Assembly: GCA_902512415.1 (NCBI GenBank)
Contig: CABXJB010000003.1
Coordinates: 1-51,775 of the forward strand
DNA length: 51,775 nucleotides
Direction: 5' to 3'
Source of the DNA: an uncultured Alphaproteobacteria bacterium
GTDB taxonomy: Bacteria; Pseudomonadota; Alphaproteobacteria; HIMB59; GCA-002718135
Part shown: piece by piece, positions 1 to 8,918 of the stretch
How positions within the stretch are numbered: position 1 is the stretch's first letter
Layout of the letters: each line of letters starts with the position of its first letter
Program-made: the position numbers and the translations under genes
Notes under the pieces: model-generated
Databases searched by the model: none
Seen by the model: the letters and a program-made list of their open reading frames with translations, nothing else
What the model was told of the DNA's origin: nothing

Positions 1-1
1 T

Positions 2-619
2 TTCAAACCTAATGCTGGTCAAATATGTGTTGCAATGTCTAGAGTGATTGTCCATCCAAAAGTAAAAGATGAGTATATGACTAAACTTGTAGATAAAACA
101 AAAAAATTAAAAATTGGTTCAGGGGATAACAAAGATACAGAAGTAACGCCTTTAATATCTTCTGAGCAGTTACAAAGAGTTTCTAACTATGTGAAGTCAG
201 GCATACAATCTGGAGCTACTATAAGTATTGGAGGAGATAAATCTGATGTTGGAGAGGGTAATTTCTACAAACCAACTATTTTTGATAACGTCAAAACAGA
301 TGCTACGATTGCACAAGAAGAAATATTCGGACCAGTAACTTCGATATTTGATTTTAATGATGAAGAAGAAGCCATAAGTATTGCTAATTCAACAAAGTAT
401 GGATTAGCATCTGGAGTTTTTACTGCTGATGATCAAAAAGCAAAATGGACGGCAGATCGAATTCATGCAGGTATTATTTGGCAAAATGATTGGTTTGTGG
501 ATGGTGTAAATTTACCAGGTGGCGGATACAAAAGATCAGGCTACGGGAGAGATGGTGGTATAGATGGAATATATAGCCATGGTCAGACCAAAAGAATTAG
601 TAAAAGATTAAATAATTGA
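2..619 (+). CDS. Aldehyde dehydrogenase, C-terminal part (5' end outside window)
   Basis: The reading frame is open from base 2, so the gene begins upstream of the window. About 205 C-terminal residues are visible. They start just before the catalytic cysteine, seen as GQICVAMSR, and contain the usual EEIFGPV motif and the C-terminal oligomerisation segment with LPGGGYKRSGYGRDGG. These are hallmarks of NAD(P)-dependent aldehyde dehydrogenases, which oxidise aldehydes to carboxylates in the cytoplasm. The substrate cannot be told from this part. The gene is followed by a promoter-like sequence and a sugar importer, so it is probably the last gene of the preceding unit, or upstream in the same sugar pathway. 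Confidence 0.93.
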   Translation, partial: FKPNAGQICVAMSRVIVHPKVKDEYMTKLVDKTKKLKIGSGDNKDTEVTPLISSEQLQRVSNYVKSGIQSGATISIGGDKSDVGEGNFYKPTIFDNVKTDATIAQEEIFGPVTSIFDFNDEEEAISIANSTKYGLASGVFTADDQKAKWTADRIHAGIIWQNDWFVDGVNLPGGGYKRSGYGRDGGIDGIYSHGQTKRISKRLNN

Positions 620-661
620 TCTAGATCAAATATTTTTATAAATTAATATTTTATTGAAAAG

Positions 662-690
662 TTGACATTTGAACCTAAATTAAGTTTAAT
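662..690 (+). promoter_or_regulatory. Likely sigma70-type promoter for the sugar importer
   Basis: A perfect TTGACA box at 662-667 is followed after 17 bases by TTTAAT at 685-690, five of six matches to the -10 consensus. It lies about 30 bases upstream of the binding-protein start at 719. A GGGAGG ribosome-binding site sits just before that ATG. Confidence 0.55.
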
Positions 691-718
691 TTACCATTAA
701 TTCACAAGGGAGGAAAAA

Positions 719-1708
719 ATGAAAACTTTAAAAATTTTAATTTCTTCATTAATTTTTATATCTTTTACTTCGCCTGCTTTTTCTATTGGAACAGACCTGG
801 GTGATAACTGGTGTAAAGATGTCAGAATTCACTTTTTTGCAGGTGGTGCAGAAGGTGATGGTTTTGCTGGTATTGTACAAGCTGGAGCAGAAAATGCGAT
901 TAGAGATACAGGTGCTGATGCGGAAATCTTATACTCTGAATGGCAATCTGATAGAATGATACAGCAACTTAGAGAAGCTATTGGTGCAGGTGTTGACGGA
1001 ATTGCAATGATGGGTCATCCAGGTGACGAAGCAATTATGCCTTTGGCACAAGCTGCAAGCGAAGCTGGTATTTTAATGATGTATCAAAATGTTGACGTGC
1101 CATCCGTTAGAGCAACATATGGTGGAGGTTATGTAGGTGCTAACTTAGCAACTCAAGGATATGCTCTTGGTTTAGAAGCTATAAGAGTATTTGATCTTAA
1201 GCCAGGTGATGATGCAATAGTGATGGTTCCAATTGGTGACTATTCTAGAGCTCAAAGAGAAGATAATGTAAGAATAGCATTTGAAGAACATGGAATGAAT
1301 GTTGTAGTTTTAGACGGAACACCTGAACAAGCTACAGATCCTAATTCTGCTATACCTGTAATATCTGCAGCTTTAGTTGGTAACCCTAATACTAAGATAT
1401 TAGTTCATCCCGGCGGTCAAATGTTAGGTAATGCTGAAACATTTGCAATGGCAGCTGGGTACGGTCCTAATGAACTATTACAAATTGGATTTGATACTAG
1501 CCCTCAGGTTATGTCAGGTTTTGTAAATGGATACGCGCATTTGACTTCAGATCAACAACCATTTCTGCAAGGTTACTTGCCAATACTTTCTTTATGTCAA
1601 ATGAAGGTTTTAGGAACAGGTGCAATTAATCAAGATACTGGTGCAGGATTTGTTACAACTGAAAATTATGAATCTGTAATGGATCTTGCTAACGCAGGCC
1701 TAAGATAA
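719..1708 (+). CDS. Simple-sugar ABC transporter substrate-binding protein (CUT2 type)
   Basis: A 329-residue periplasmic binding protein of the Peripla_BP_4 / RbsB-XylF type. Residues 1-22 form a signal peptide (lysine-rich start, hydrophobic core, cleavage near AFSIG). The mature part shows the two-lobe pattern, with GAENAIRDTG, then AGVDGIAMMG and a late hinge region. The start is supported by the strong GGGAGG site 6 bases upstream. It is the first gene of an importer unit followed by its ATPase (1763) and permease (2516). This family binds monosaccharides or similar polyols; the ligand here is unknown. A hairpin follows the gene and may raise expression of the binding protein relative to the membrane parts. 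Confidence 0.9.
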   Translation: MKTLKILISSLIFISFTSPAFSIGTDLGDNWCKDVRIHFFAGGAEGDGFAGIVQAGAENAIRDTGADAEILYSEWQSDRMIQQLREAIGAGVDGIAMMGHPGDEAIMPLAQAASEAGILMMYQNVDVPSVRATYGGGYVGANLATQGYALGLEAIRVFDLKPGDDAIVMVPIGDYSRAQREDNVRIAFEEHGMNVVVLDGTPEQATDPNSAIPVISAALVGNPNTKILVHPGGQMLGNAETFAMAAGYGPNELLQIGFDTSPQVMSGFVNGYAHLTSDQQPFLQGYLPILSLCQMKVLGTGAINQDTGAGFVTTENYESVMDLANAGLR

Positions 1709-1722
1709 TCATAAATAATTTT

Positions 1723-1747
1723 TAACTGGCCTATATTAGGCCAGTTA
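1723..1747 (+). terminator. Intercistronic hairpin after binding protein
   Basis: TAACTGGCC at 1723-1731 pairs perfectly with GGCCAGTTA at 1739-1747, and T1732/A1738 can extend the stem. Only a short T-poor tail (ATTTCTTG) follows, so it is more likely a partial terminator or an mRNA-stabilising hairpin between the binding protein and the ATPase than a full stop. Confidence 0.6.
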
Positions 1748-1762
1748 ATTTCTTGAGAAATT

Positions 1763-2515
1763 ATGGAACCAATTATTGAGTTAAAAAATGTTACAAAGAA
1801 GTTTGGTGGTATCACAGCACTAGACTCTGCTTCATTGCATGTAGATAAAGGTGAAGTTGTTGGTTTGATTGGTGATAATGGTGCTGGAAAATCCACTTTG
1901 ATAAAAACATTAGTTGGAGTTTATAAACCAGATAACGGTGAAATTATAATAAAAGGAAAAAAGGTAAATAATTGGAATACTAAAAAAGCAAGAGAAGCAA
2001 AAATTGAAACAGTTTTTCAAGACAGGGCTCTTACCCCGCAACAATCGATTGTATGGAATATTTTTATGGGTAAAGAACTTAGGCATCCATTTGGTTTTAT
2101 AAAAGTAAAAGAACAAATAAAAGAAGCAAACAAAATAATTAGAGAAATAGGATTTACTTCAAACTTAATTGATGCAAATTCTCCAGTGGGCAACCTATCT
2201 GGAGGAGAAAGACAAGGAGTGGCTATTGCAAGAGCAATTTATAATGATGCTGATTTAATTATTTTAGATGAACCTACAACGGCATTATCTCTTATTGAAA
2301 CTCAGAAAGTATTTGATTTTGTTAATAACGTTAAAGCAAAAGGAAGGTCAGTTCTTTTTATAGGACATAACATATTTCATGTTTTCGACATATCAGACAG
2401 GTTTATTATTTTAGACCGAGGACAGGTAATTCATAAACTAGATAAGAATGATGTTAAAACTCCAGAAGAATTAATAAAAGTAATGAAAGATACAGTGATT
2501 GGAGGAAAAAATTAA
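1763..2515 (+). CDS. Simple-sugar ABC transporter ATP-binding protein
   Basis: A 250-residue single-domain ATPase. Walker A is GDNGAGKST (residues 37-45), the ABC signature is LSGGERQGV, Walker B is LIILDEPTT, and the switch histidine is in IGHN. Unlike RbsA it has one, not two, nucleotide-binding domains, as in FrcA-type CUT2 systems, so it should act as a homodimer. The stop codon directly abuts the ATG of the permease at 2516, which implies translational coupling. It powers uptake of the ligand captured by the binding protein at 719. Confidence 0.93.
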   Translation: MEPIIELKNVTKKFGGITALDSASLHVDKGEVVGLIGDNGAGKSTLIKTLVGVYKPDNGEIIIKGKKVNNWNTKKAREAKIETVFQDRALTPQQSIVWNIFMGKELRHPFGFIKVKEQIKEANKIIREIGFTSNLIDANSPVGNLSGGERQGVAIARAIYNDADLIILDEPTTALSLIETQKVFDFVNNVKAKGRSVLFIGHNIFHVFDISDRFIILDRGQVIHKLDKNDVKTPEELIKVMKDTVIGGKN

Positions 2516-3490
2516 ATGAAAGCAAAAACTGGCTTAACATCTTATCTTGCTGATAATAGCAGACCACTAAGTAGTTTTTTTTATTTTGCTTTTATAATGA
2601 CTATTTTTTTTGTAGCTGCTCCTGAAGTTTTTTTTGCTCCAAAATTCCATCAGGCGGTAATGACAACTCTTCCTATGATAATCTTCCTTGTTATACCTCT
2701 TGTTTTTGTTGTAACAATGGGTGAAATAGATCTCTCATTTGCTTCAATTTTTGGTTTTGCCGCTTGGGTATTTGCGGGATCAATAAAATATCTTGGCTTT
2801 GATCCATTTTTAGGTTTGTTAGTTGGAATAGCTGGTGGTGCTGGACTTGGAATATTTATGGGTTGTTTAGTTGTTTATGGAAGAATTTCATCACTAGTAG
2901 CTTCATTAGGAGCTTTATTTTTAATTAGAGGATTTTTGTTTGTTGTTAGTGATAGTAAATCAATTACAATCATCGCAATTAGAGAGCATTGGATGTACCC
3001 GTTATTAGTTGGTAAATTTTATGGCTTTCCCATGCAAATATTTTGGGCTGCAATATTTGTAGTAATAGCCTATTATTTATATCATCGTCATGTTTTTGGA
3101 ATTCACGTACATCATGTTGGTGACAATCCTGATAGCGCCGCTCAAATGGGAGTCAATGTAGATTTAACAAGAATATTTTGTTTTATGTATTGTGGGATAG
3201 GAGCTGGAATAGCAGGGATTTTCTCTACATTAATAAATTTCACATGGTGGCCAACACAAGGATTTGGTTTCTTATTACTTGCTATAGCCGGAGTATTTGT
3301 AGGAGGAACTCCTACCTGGGGTGGGGTAGGAACAATATTTGGAGCAGTTTTTGGATCAGGAGTTATTGCTTACATGGAAACTGGGATAGTCGCAATGGGC
3401 TGGAGTGGTTTATGGCGACAATTTTTCAATGGATTAATTATTATTCTTGCTTTACTTGGACATAGATTTCACGGAAATAGAATTCGATAG
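2516..3490 (+). CDS. Simple-sugar ABC transporter permease
   Basis: A 324-residue polytopic inner-membrane protein of the BPD_transp_2 family (RbsC/FrcC type), with about 8-10 hydrophobic segments. It carries the family motif region VVTMGEIDLSFAS near residue 75 and the late segment with GVGTIFGAVFGSGVIAYMETG. It begins directly at the end of the ATPase gene, with GGAGG immediately upstream inside that gene. It forms the translocation pore of the importer encoded at 719-3490. Substrate specificity cannot be read from the sequence. Confidence 0.93.
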   Translation: MKAKTGLTSYLADNSRPLSSFFYFAFIMTIFFVAAPEVFFAPKFHQAVMTTLPMIIFLVIPLVFVVTMGEIDLSFASIFGFAAWVFAGSIKYLGFDPFLGLLVGIAGGAGLGIFMGCLVVYGRISSLVASLGALFLIRGFLFVVSDSKSITIIAIREHWMYPLLVGKFYGFPMQIFWAAIFVVIAYYLYHRHVFGIHVHHVGDNPDSAAQMGVNVDLTRIFCFMYCGIGAGIAGIFSTLINFTWWPTQGFGFLLLAIAGVFVGGTPTWGGVGTIFGAVFGSGVIAYMETGIVAMGWSGLWRQFFNGLIIILALLGHRFHGNRIR

Positions 3491-3495
3491 TTTTT

Positions 3496-4281
3496 ATGGT
3501 TAATTTAGTGATTTGGAATGAGTTCGTTCATGAACAAGAAGATGAACATGTAAAATCAATATACCCAAAAGGTATTCACGGTTGTATAAAAGATTTTTTA
3601 TCAGATGATAAAGATCTTCAGATTAAAACAGCAACTCTTGAAGAAAAAGACCATGGATTAACTGAAGAACTTCTTGATAAAACTGATGTTTTAATTTGGT
3701 GGGGCCATAAAGCACATCAACTTGTAGAAGACAGAATAGTTGATAGAGTTCAGCAAAGAGTTTTAGAAGGAATGGGACTTCTTGTTCTTCATTCTGGTCA
3801 TCATTCAAAAATTTTCAAAAAGATGATGGGGACAACAGCAAATATTCGGTGGGCTGAAAGAGGTGAGAAAGAAAGAATTTGGGTTTGTAACCCTGGACAC
3901 CCTATTGCTGAAGGATTAGGAGAATATTTTGAAATTGATATGACTGAAATGTATGGTGAACCTTTTCAAGTCCCTGCTCCTGATGAAACAGTTTTTGTTA
4001 GTTGGTTTGAAGGAGGTGAAGTATTTCGTTCTGGTCTTTGTTATAAAAGGGGTAATGGAAAAATTTTTTATTTTAGGCCTGGTCATGAGTCTTATCCTGT
4101 TTATTACAACAAAGATGTACAGAGAGTTATAAAAAATTCTGTTCATTGGGTTTGTCCTGAAAAAACTGCAGGAACTTGGATTGATCGCATAGCTAAAGGC
4201 ATTGATAATATGGAAAGAACAACTCCGGTAGAACCGATAGAAACAAGAGGATACCAAGTAGATCATAATTATAAGAAATGA
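3496..4281 (+). CDS. ThuA-domain protein (trehalose-utilisation family)
   Basis: A 261-residue soluble protein with the ThuA fold (class I glutamine-amidotransferase-like). Visible landmarks are DVLIWWGHKAHQ near residue 63, GLLVLHSGHHSK near 97 and GKIFYFRPGHESYP near 195. In rhizobia, ThuA and the Gfo/Idh/MocA protein ThuB act together on 3-keto derivatives of trehalose and related disaccharides. The next gene here is also Gfo/Idh/MocA and overlaps this one by 4 bases, so a ThuA/ThuB-like pair is plausible. The gene starts 5 bases after the permease, within the same operon, and has no clear ribosome-binding site. The substrate is not determined. Confidence 0.85.
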   Translation: MVNLVIWNEFVHEQEDEHVKSIYPKGIHGCIKDFLSDDKDLQIKTATLEEKDHGLTEELLDKTDVLIWWGHKAHQLVEDRIVDRVQQRVLEGMGLLVLHSGHHSKIFKKMMGTTANIRWAERGEKERIWVCNPGHPIAEGLGEYFEIDMTEMYGEPFQVPAPDETVFVSWFEGGEVFRSGLCYKRGNGKIFYFRPGHESYPVYYNKDVQRVIKNSVHWVCPEKTAGTWIDRIAKGIDNMERTTPVEPIETRGYQVDHNYKK

Positions 4282-5345
4282 TTAAAATTGGTATTGTTGG
4301 TACTGGTGGTATTGCAGATTGGCACGTTACTGAATTCCAAAAAAATAAAAATTCAACAGTTGTTGCTGCATGTGATATTTCATCAGATAGATTAAATGCT
4401 TTCTGTGATAATTTTAATATCAAAGAAAGGTATAATAGTGTTGAAGAATTACTTGATAAAGCAGATATTGATGCTGTAACAAACACAACACCAGATTCTT
4501 TTCATAAAGATATTTCAATTCAAGTAATTAATAAAAATAAACACATTTTTTGTGAAAAACCACTTGCAGAGAATTATCAAGATGCAAAAGAGATGTGCGA
4601 TGCTTTGAAAAATAAAAATTTAGTTAATATGGTTAATTTTAGCTATAGAAATTCTTCAGGTTATCAAGAGCTAGTTAAAACTGTTCAATCAGGAAAGATT
4701 GGGAATATAATTCATATGGATGCAAATTATTACCAATCTTGGCTCTCTTCTAAATATTGGGGTGATTGGAAAACTCAAGACAAATGGCTTTGGAGACTTT
4801 CAACCAATCACGGGAGTATGGGAACTCTTGGTGATATTGGTGTTCATATTTTTGATTTTGCCTCTTTTCCTATTGGGCCAATTAACAAATTAAATGCAAG
4901 ACTAAAAACTTTTCAATCTAAAGGTGAAAAAATAAAAGATTATATTCTTGATGCTAATGATACTTTTATATCTATGATTGAATTTGAAAACGGTGCATTA
5001 GGAACTATTACTTCAACTAGATTTGCTACTGGGTACTCCAATAGACTAGAATTAAGAATTTTTGGAGACAAAGGGGCTGTCAAAATAGAGTTTGATGATC
5101 CATTGACAGAAGGTAATCAATTTATGTTTACCGATGATATTAACCGTGAATTTACAAGTAGAAAAGATAAATTAAAATGGGAAATAATAGAAACAAAACC
5201 AATTATGAATAATTTTGAAAAATTTATTGATTCAATTCTAAATGGAAAAAACCATCAACCGAATTTTATTAGAGGTGCAGAAATTCAAAAAATATTAGAT
5301 AAATGCTCTGAAAGCAGTTTATCAAATTCTTGGGTTGATATTTAA
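4278..5345 (+). CDS. Gfo/Idh/MocA family NAD(P)-dependent oxidoreductase
   Basis: A 355-residue cytoplasmic oxidoreductase. It has an N-terminal Rossmann fold with GIVGTGGIADWH, and the family lysine motif FCEKPLAEN near residue 93. The C-terminal alpha/beta domain contains GTLGDIGVHIFDFASF, whose histidine is typical of the active site. Such enzymes oxidise or dehydrate sugar rings, commonly at C3. ATGA overlap with the ThuA gene indicates translational coupling and a joint pathway, possibly a ThuB-like role. It could equally be an inositol or amino-sugar dehydrogenase. Confidence 0.9.
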   Translation: MIKIGIVGTGGIADWHVTEFQKNKNSTVVAACDISSDRLNAFCDNFNIKERYNSVEELLDKADIDAVTNTTPDSFHKDISIQVINKNKHIFCEKPLAENYQDAKEMCDALKNKNLVNMVNFSYRNSSGYQELVKTVQSGKIGNIIHMDANYYQSWLSSKYWGDWKTQDKWLWRLSTNHGSMGTLGDIGVHIFDFASFPIGPINKLNARLKTFQSKGEKIKDYILDANDTFISMIEFENGALGTITSTRFATGYSNRLELRIFGDKGAVKIEFDDPLTEGNQFMFTDDINREFTSRKDKLKWEIIETKPIMNNFEKFIDSILNGKNHQPNFIRGAEIQKILDKCSESSLSNSWVDI

Positions 5346-5405
5346 TTAACTAAATATAGTAAATTCATCTTTAATTTTATTCATTTCATTATATATTAAA
5401 ATAAA

Positions 5406-6401
5406 ATGTCTGAGAAAATAGATAATGTAGATAGTAAATGGTTCAGGGCCAATATTGATAAAAAAGATCTTAAGAATTTATCACAAAAAAGTGATATTAA
5501 AGGATTTCAACATATAGTTTTATATTTTTTACTCCTTTTCTTTTTTGGTTACATGGCAGTTATAACTTGGGGAACTTGGTGGACAGTTCTTTGGCTATGG
5601 TTATACGGAGTTCTTTTTAATGCTAGCAATCCCATATGGCATGAGTGCGGACATAGAACAGCATTCAAATCAAAAATTTTTAATGAAATATTTTATCAAA
5701 TAGGTTCATTTATGACTGATTTTGAACCAACAAGATGGACATGGAGTCACTTTAGACACCATAGCAATACAGCATCGATTAAAGATCCTCATGACTATGA
5801 AGCAGCGCTTTTTCATGGCTACCCTTCTCTCTTTAGCTTTCTTTTTAGCTTTGTTCCTTTTGCAGAACTTATTAGATTCAAAAATGCATGGAAGTTTGAA
5901 ACAATCAAGCACGCAATTGGGATGACGACTCCAGTAATGAAAGATTGTATACCTCAAAATGAAATATGGAAATGTCGATTAATTTCTAGAATTCATGTTA
6001 GTATATGGATAGCATCTTTTGTATTTTCTTTTTATCTTATGAATCCACTTCCAGCCTTACTTATTTTCTTCCCAAGGTATTGGGGTAATATTGTAGAGTT
6101 ATTTAATCTAACTCAACATATTGGGTTACCCGAAGATATTAAGGATCACAGATATACTACTCGATCTGTAAAGTTTAATCCTATTTTTAGTTTTCTTTAT
6201 TGGCATATGGAATATCATGTAGAACATCACATGTTTCCATCTGTTCCTTCTTACAATCTCAATAAACTTAACAAGCTAATTAAAGATCAACTTCCAAAAC
6301 CTAATAAAAGTTTATTTGATGCCTACAAAGAAATAATTCCTACAGTTATTAAACAGCATAAAGATAATAATTTTTATATAACTAAAGAAATTCCATCATA
6401 A
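5406..6401 (+). CDS. Membrane fatty-acid desaturase family protein
   Basis: A 331-residue integral membrane di-iron enzyme. All three histidine boxes are present: HECGH (79-83), HFRHH (115-119) and HVEHH (271-275). Hydrophobic segments lie near 36-70 and 185-215. Members introduce double bonds or hydroxyl groups into acyl chains or terpenoids at the inner membrane. It lies 60 bases after the oxidoreductase, separated by AT-rich DNA, and ends just before the convergent repressor gene at 6415. Whether it belongs to the sugar operon is unclear; desaturase, hydroxylase or carotenoid-modifying roles are all possible. Confidence 0.88.
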   Translation: MSEKIDNVDSKWFRANIDKKDLKNLSQKSDIKGFQHIVLYFLLLFFFGYMAVITWGTWWTVLWLWLYGVLFNASNPIWHECGHRTAFKSKIFNEIFYQIGSFMTDFEPTRWTWSHFRHHSNTASIKDPHDYEAALFHGYPSLFSFLFSFVPFAELIRFKNAWKFETIKHAIGMTTPVMKDCIPQNEIWKCRLISRIHVSIWIASFVFSFYLMNPLPALLIFFPRYWGNIVELFNLTQHIGLPEDIKDHRYTTRSVKFNPIFSFLYWHMEYHVEHHMFPSVPSYNLNKLNKLIKDQLPKPNKSLFDAYKEIIPTVIKQHKDNNFYITKEIPS

Positions 6402-6414
6402 AGAAGAATTTGCT

Positions 6415-7428
6415 TTAAATATTTAATACTGAACCTCTGTCTATAATTTCTGCTTTTGCTAGATAATTTTTATCTTTAATATTTAATTTTTTATCCATTA
6501 AGATACGGACAGCATTATAACCGAGATCATCATTTGGATGTGAAATTGAAGTCAATTCTGGATGAATTAAATTGCTTACTATCAAGCTGTCATAAGTGAT
6601 TATAGATAAATCTTTACCTATTTTTATATTCATTTTGCTACAAGCTTTTATCGCCCCTGCAGCAATATATTCAGTACAACAAATTAAAGCAGTAATTTTT
6701 TTTTGTTTTTTTAATAATTTAATAATGACATCTCTGCTAATTTCAGGATCATTTCTTTCTATTTCAAAATAGTAATTTTTATTTATCTTTTGGTTCTTTT
6801 CTTTTAAAAAATCAAAATAAGCCTCCATTCTTTGATAAGCAAAATTGAATTTTTTATTTATATTAATAAAAGCTATCTCTTTATGATTTTTTTTAATCAA
6901 ATGTTCTAATATTATTTTCATACTTTGATGGTTGTCAAGATCAACCCAAGCATAATTTTTTAGATTTTGAGTTCTTCCCCAAGCAATAAAATTAATGTTA
7001 TGTTTTTTTAAAAGCGGTATTCTCTTATCTTTAATTGCTAAATCTCTTATTATTATATTCTTTACTTTTAATTCAATTATTAATTTTTTATAAGCATCCA
7101 TCTCTTCTTTTTCACTTTTTACTAATAGCATTGAAAATTGAATATTTTCTTCATCCATTGCATTTTTCATGCCTGATAAAAATTGAATAAAAGAAGTATG
7201 ATTGAGAGGTGAATAATTTAATCCATATAAAGGAATAACGATGCCTAAGTTATTGGGATTTCTTGATGCCAATCCTGATGCAAAAGGGTTAGGCTTATAA
7301 TTGTATTTTTTTGCATATTTTCTTATTTTTTCTTTAGTTTTCTGACTTACATCTAAATGATTGTGCAGCCCTCTGGATACAGTTGTGATCGATAAATTAA
7401 GCTTCTTTGCTAATTCTTTAATATTCAT
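6415..7428 (-). CDS. aglR: LacI-family transcriptional repressor (AglR-like)
   Basis: A 337-residue regulator when started at the internal ATG at 7428, giving MNIKELAKKLNLSITTVSRG, the canonical LacI helix-turn-helix. The longer frame up to 7470 adds 14 residues unlike the family. The hinge contains YKPNPFASGLASR and the ligand domain follows (NLGIVIPLYG onward). It is divergent from an aglEFGK-like importer at 7546, the arrangement of aglR in rhizobia, and a perfect LacI-type palindrome lies in the shared intergenic region. It probably represses the importer until its sugar is present. The symbol is inferred from context. Confidence 0.85.
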   Translation of the reverse strand: MNIKELAKKLNLSITTVSRGLHNHLDVSQKTKEKIRKYAKKYNYKPNPFASGLASRNPNNLGIVIPLYGLNYSPLNHTSFIQFLSGMKNAMDEENIQFSMLLVKSEKEEMDAYKKLIIELKVKNIIIRDLAIKDKRIPLLKKHNINFIAWGRTQNLKNYAWVDLDNHQSMKIILEHLIKKNHKEIAFININKKFNFAYQRMEAYFDFLKEKNQKINKNYYFEIERNDPEISRDVIIKLLKKQKKITALICCTEYIAAGAIKACSKMNIKIGKDLSIITYDSLIVSNLIHPELTSISHPNDDLGYNAVRILMDKKLNIKDKNYLAKAEIIDRGSVLNI

Positions 7429-7488
7429 AAAAAAAACTAAATATCCTACAATTATACATTTTACAACCAATCCTACTATTTAAAATGA

Positions 7489-7518
7489 TTGACAACCAAA
7501 ACGTTTTGGTAAATTATT
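7489..7518 (+). promoter_or_regulatory. Promoter of the agl-type importer
   Basis: TTGACA at 7489-7494 is a perfect -35 box. The -10 is less clear; ATTATT at 7513-7518 gives an 18-base spacer. The spacer holds the 16-bp operator palindrome, so repressor binding would block RNA polymerase. The importer ATG is at 7546, preceded by a purine-rich GAGGGG site. Confidence 0.5.
7495..7510. promoter_or_regulatory. LacI-family operator palindrome
   Basis: ACCAAAACGTTTTGGT is a perfect 16-bp inverted repeat with the central CG typical of LacI/PurR-family operators. It lies between the divergent repressor (6415-7428) and binding-protein (7546) genes, directly downstream of the -35 box. It is the natural binding site for the adjacent repressor. 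A related site lies at 12264-12279. Confidence 0.8.
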
Positions 7519-7545
7519 AATATATAATTATTATCGAGGGGAAAA

Positions 7546-8853
7546 ATGAAAAATATTATTAATACGATAATTGTTACCTTCGCTTCTTTTTTTATAAGTT
7601 TTTCTGTTTTTGCAGGTGGTACTTATAGTGGCCCAGATCTAAGTGGACAAAAGGTAGTAATGTTTGGTCCATGGTTATCGCCAGAGCAAGAAATTATGAG
7701 AGAAGTAGGTGCAATTTTTGAAAAAGCTACAGGCGCTACTTTTGAATATGGTGGTTCTGATAGTTTTGAACAACAAGTTATGATTGATCTTAAAGCAGGA
7801 AGTGCTGCAGATTTAGTTGTGTTTCCACAACCAGGTCTTGCTGCCAATGCTGCTGCTATGGGCGGTCTTGTACCTTTAGGAAATGATATAAGACAAATGG
7901 TTTTAGATAACTATGCTGCTGGTCAATCTTGGATTGATCTTTCAACTTATAAAGATGCTAATGGTTATAGTCAGTTTAATGCTATTTTCTTTAGAACTAA
8001 TGTTAAAAGTTTGGTTTGGTATTCACCTGATAACTTTGAAGATAATGGCTATGAAGTTCCTACTACAATGGAAGACTTAATTGCTTTATCTGACCAAATG
8101 GTAGCAGATGGAAATACTCCATGGTGTATAGGTTTGGGATCAGGTGCCGCTACAGGTTGGCCTGCAACTGATTGGATGGAAGATATTATGCTTAGAACTC
8201 ATGCACCTGATGTTTATGACATGTGGGTATCAAATGAAATGCCATTTAATGACCCTAGAGTTCTTGAAGCAATGGATTTCTTTGGTTCAATTGCTTTAAA
8301 TGATGACTATGTAAATGGTGGATCAAAAGCAGTTGCAACAACTGATTTTAGAGATGCACCTAACGGTCTATTTACATCTCCTGCAGAATGCATGATGCAT
8401 CGACAAGCTAGCTTTATTCCTGCCTTCTTTCCTGAAGGAGTAGAAGCTGGTGTTGATTATGACTTCTTTTACTTTCCTGCATTTTCAACAAAAAATCTTG
8501 GAACTCCAGTTCTTGGAGCCGGTACATTGGTAGGTGCTACTAATTCTAATCCTGCTACTCTAGAGTTCATTAGGTTCTTAATGCATCCAGAACCACATGA
8601 GTATTGGATGGCTAAAGGTGGATTTTTAACTCCTCATAAAGGTGTTGATGGTAGTAAATATGCTAGTGATACCTTTAGAAAACTAGGTGAAATTCTAACA
8701 GGGGCAACAACTTTTAGATTTGACGCTTCAGATTTAATGCCTGGCGCAATTGGCGCAGGTACTTTCTGGACTGGCATGGTTGATTATACAAATGGTAAAT
8801 CAGCTAAAGAAGTTGCAAATTCAATACAAGATAGCTGGGACGCTATCAAATAA
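7546..8853 (+). CDS. aglE: Alpha-glucoside-type ABC transporter substrate-binding protein
   Basis: A 435-residue extracellular solute-binding protein of the CUT1 (SBP_bac_1) type with a signal peptide (residues 1-24, cleavage near SVFAGG). It opens the operon of two permeases and an ATPase whose sequences resemble rhizobial AglF, AglG and AglK, hence the AglE assignment. In that family the ligands are alpha-glucosides such as sucrose, maltose or trehalose. No alpha-glucosidase is encoded in this operon, so the hydrolase must lie elsewhere or the ligand differs. A hairpin at 8867-8893 follows the gene. Expression is probably controlled by the palindrome at 7495. Confidence 0.85.
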   Translation: MKNIINTIIVTFASFFISFSVFAGGTYSGPDLSGQKVVMFGPWLSPEQEIMREVGAIFEKATGATFEYGGSDSFEQQVMIDLKAGSAADLVVFPQPGLAANAAAMGGLVPLGNDIRQMVLDNYAAGQSWIDLSTYKDANGYSQFNAIFFRTNVKSLVWYSPDNFEDNGYEVPTTMEDLIALSDQMVADGNTPWCIGLGSGAATGWPATDWMEDIMLRTHAPDVYDMWVSNEMPFNDPRVLEAMDFFGSIALNDDYVNGGSKAVATTDFRDAPNGLFTSPAECMMHRQASFIPAFFPEGVEAGVDYDFFYFPAFSTKNLGTPVLGAGTLVGATNSNPATLEFIRFLMHPEPHEYWMAKGGFLTPHKGVDGSKYASDTFRKLGEILTGATTFRFDASDLMPGAIGAGTFWTGMVDYTNGKSAKEVANSIQDSWDAIK

Positions 8854-8866
8854 TTTACCTCCAATA

Positions 8867-8893
8867 AAGGCGAACAATTATCTTGTTCGCCTT
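8867..8893 (+). terminator. Hairpin with T-rich tail after binding protein
   Basis: AAGGCGAACAA (8867-8877) pairs perfectly with TTGTTCGCCTT (8883-8893) around a 5-base loop, followed by a T-rich stretch. The permease gene starts at 8919, so this is probably a leaky terminator or RNA-protecting stem giving more binding protein than permease. Confidence 0.75.
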
Positions 8894-8918
8894 AAACTTT
8901 TTATATATTTATTTTTAA

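Noticed and set aside
3178..3465. Open frame of 95 codons inside the sugar permease gene
   Set aside because: It is an out-of-frame shadow of the well-supported permease with no family features.
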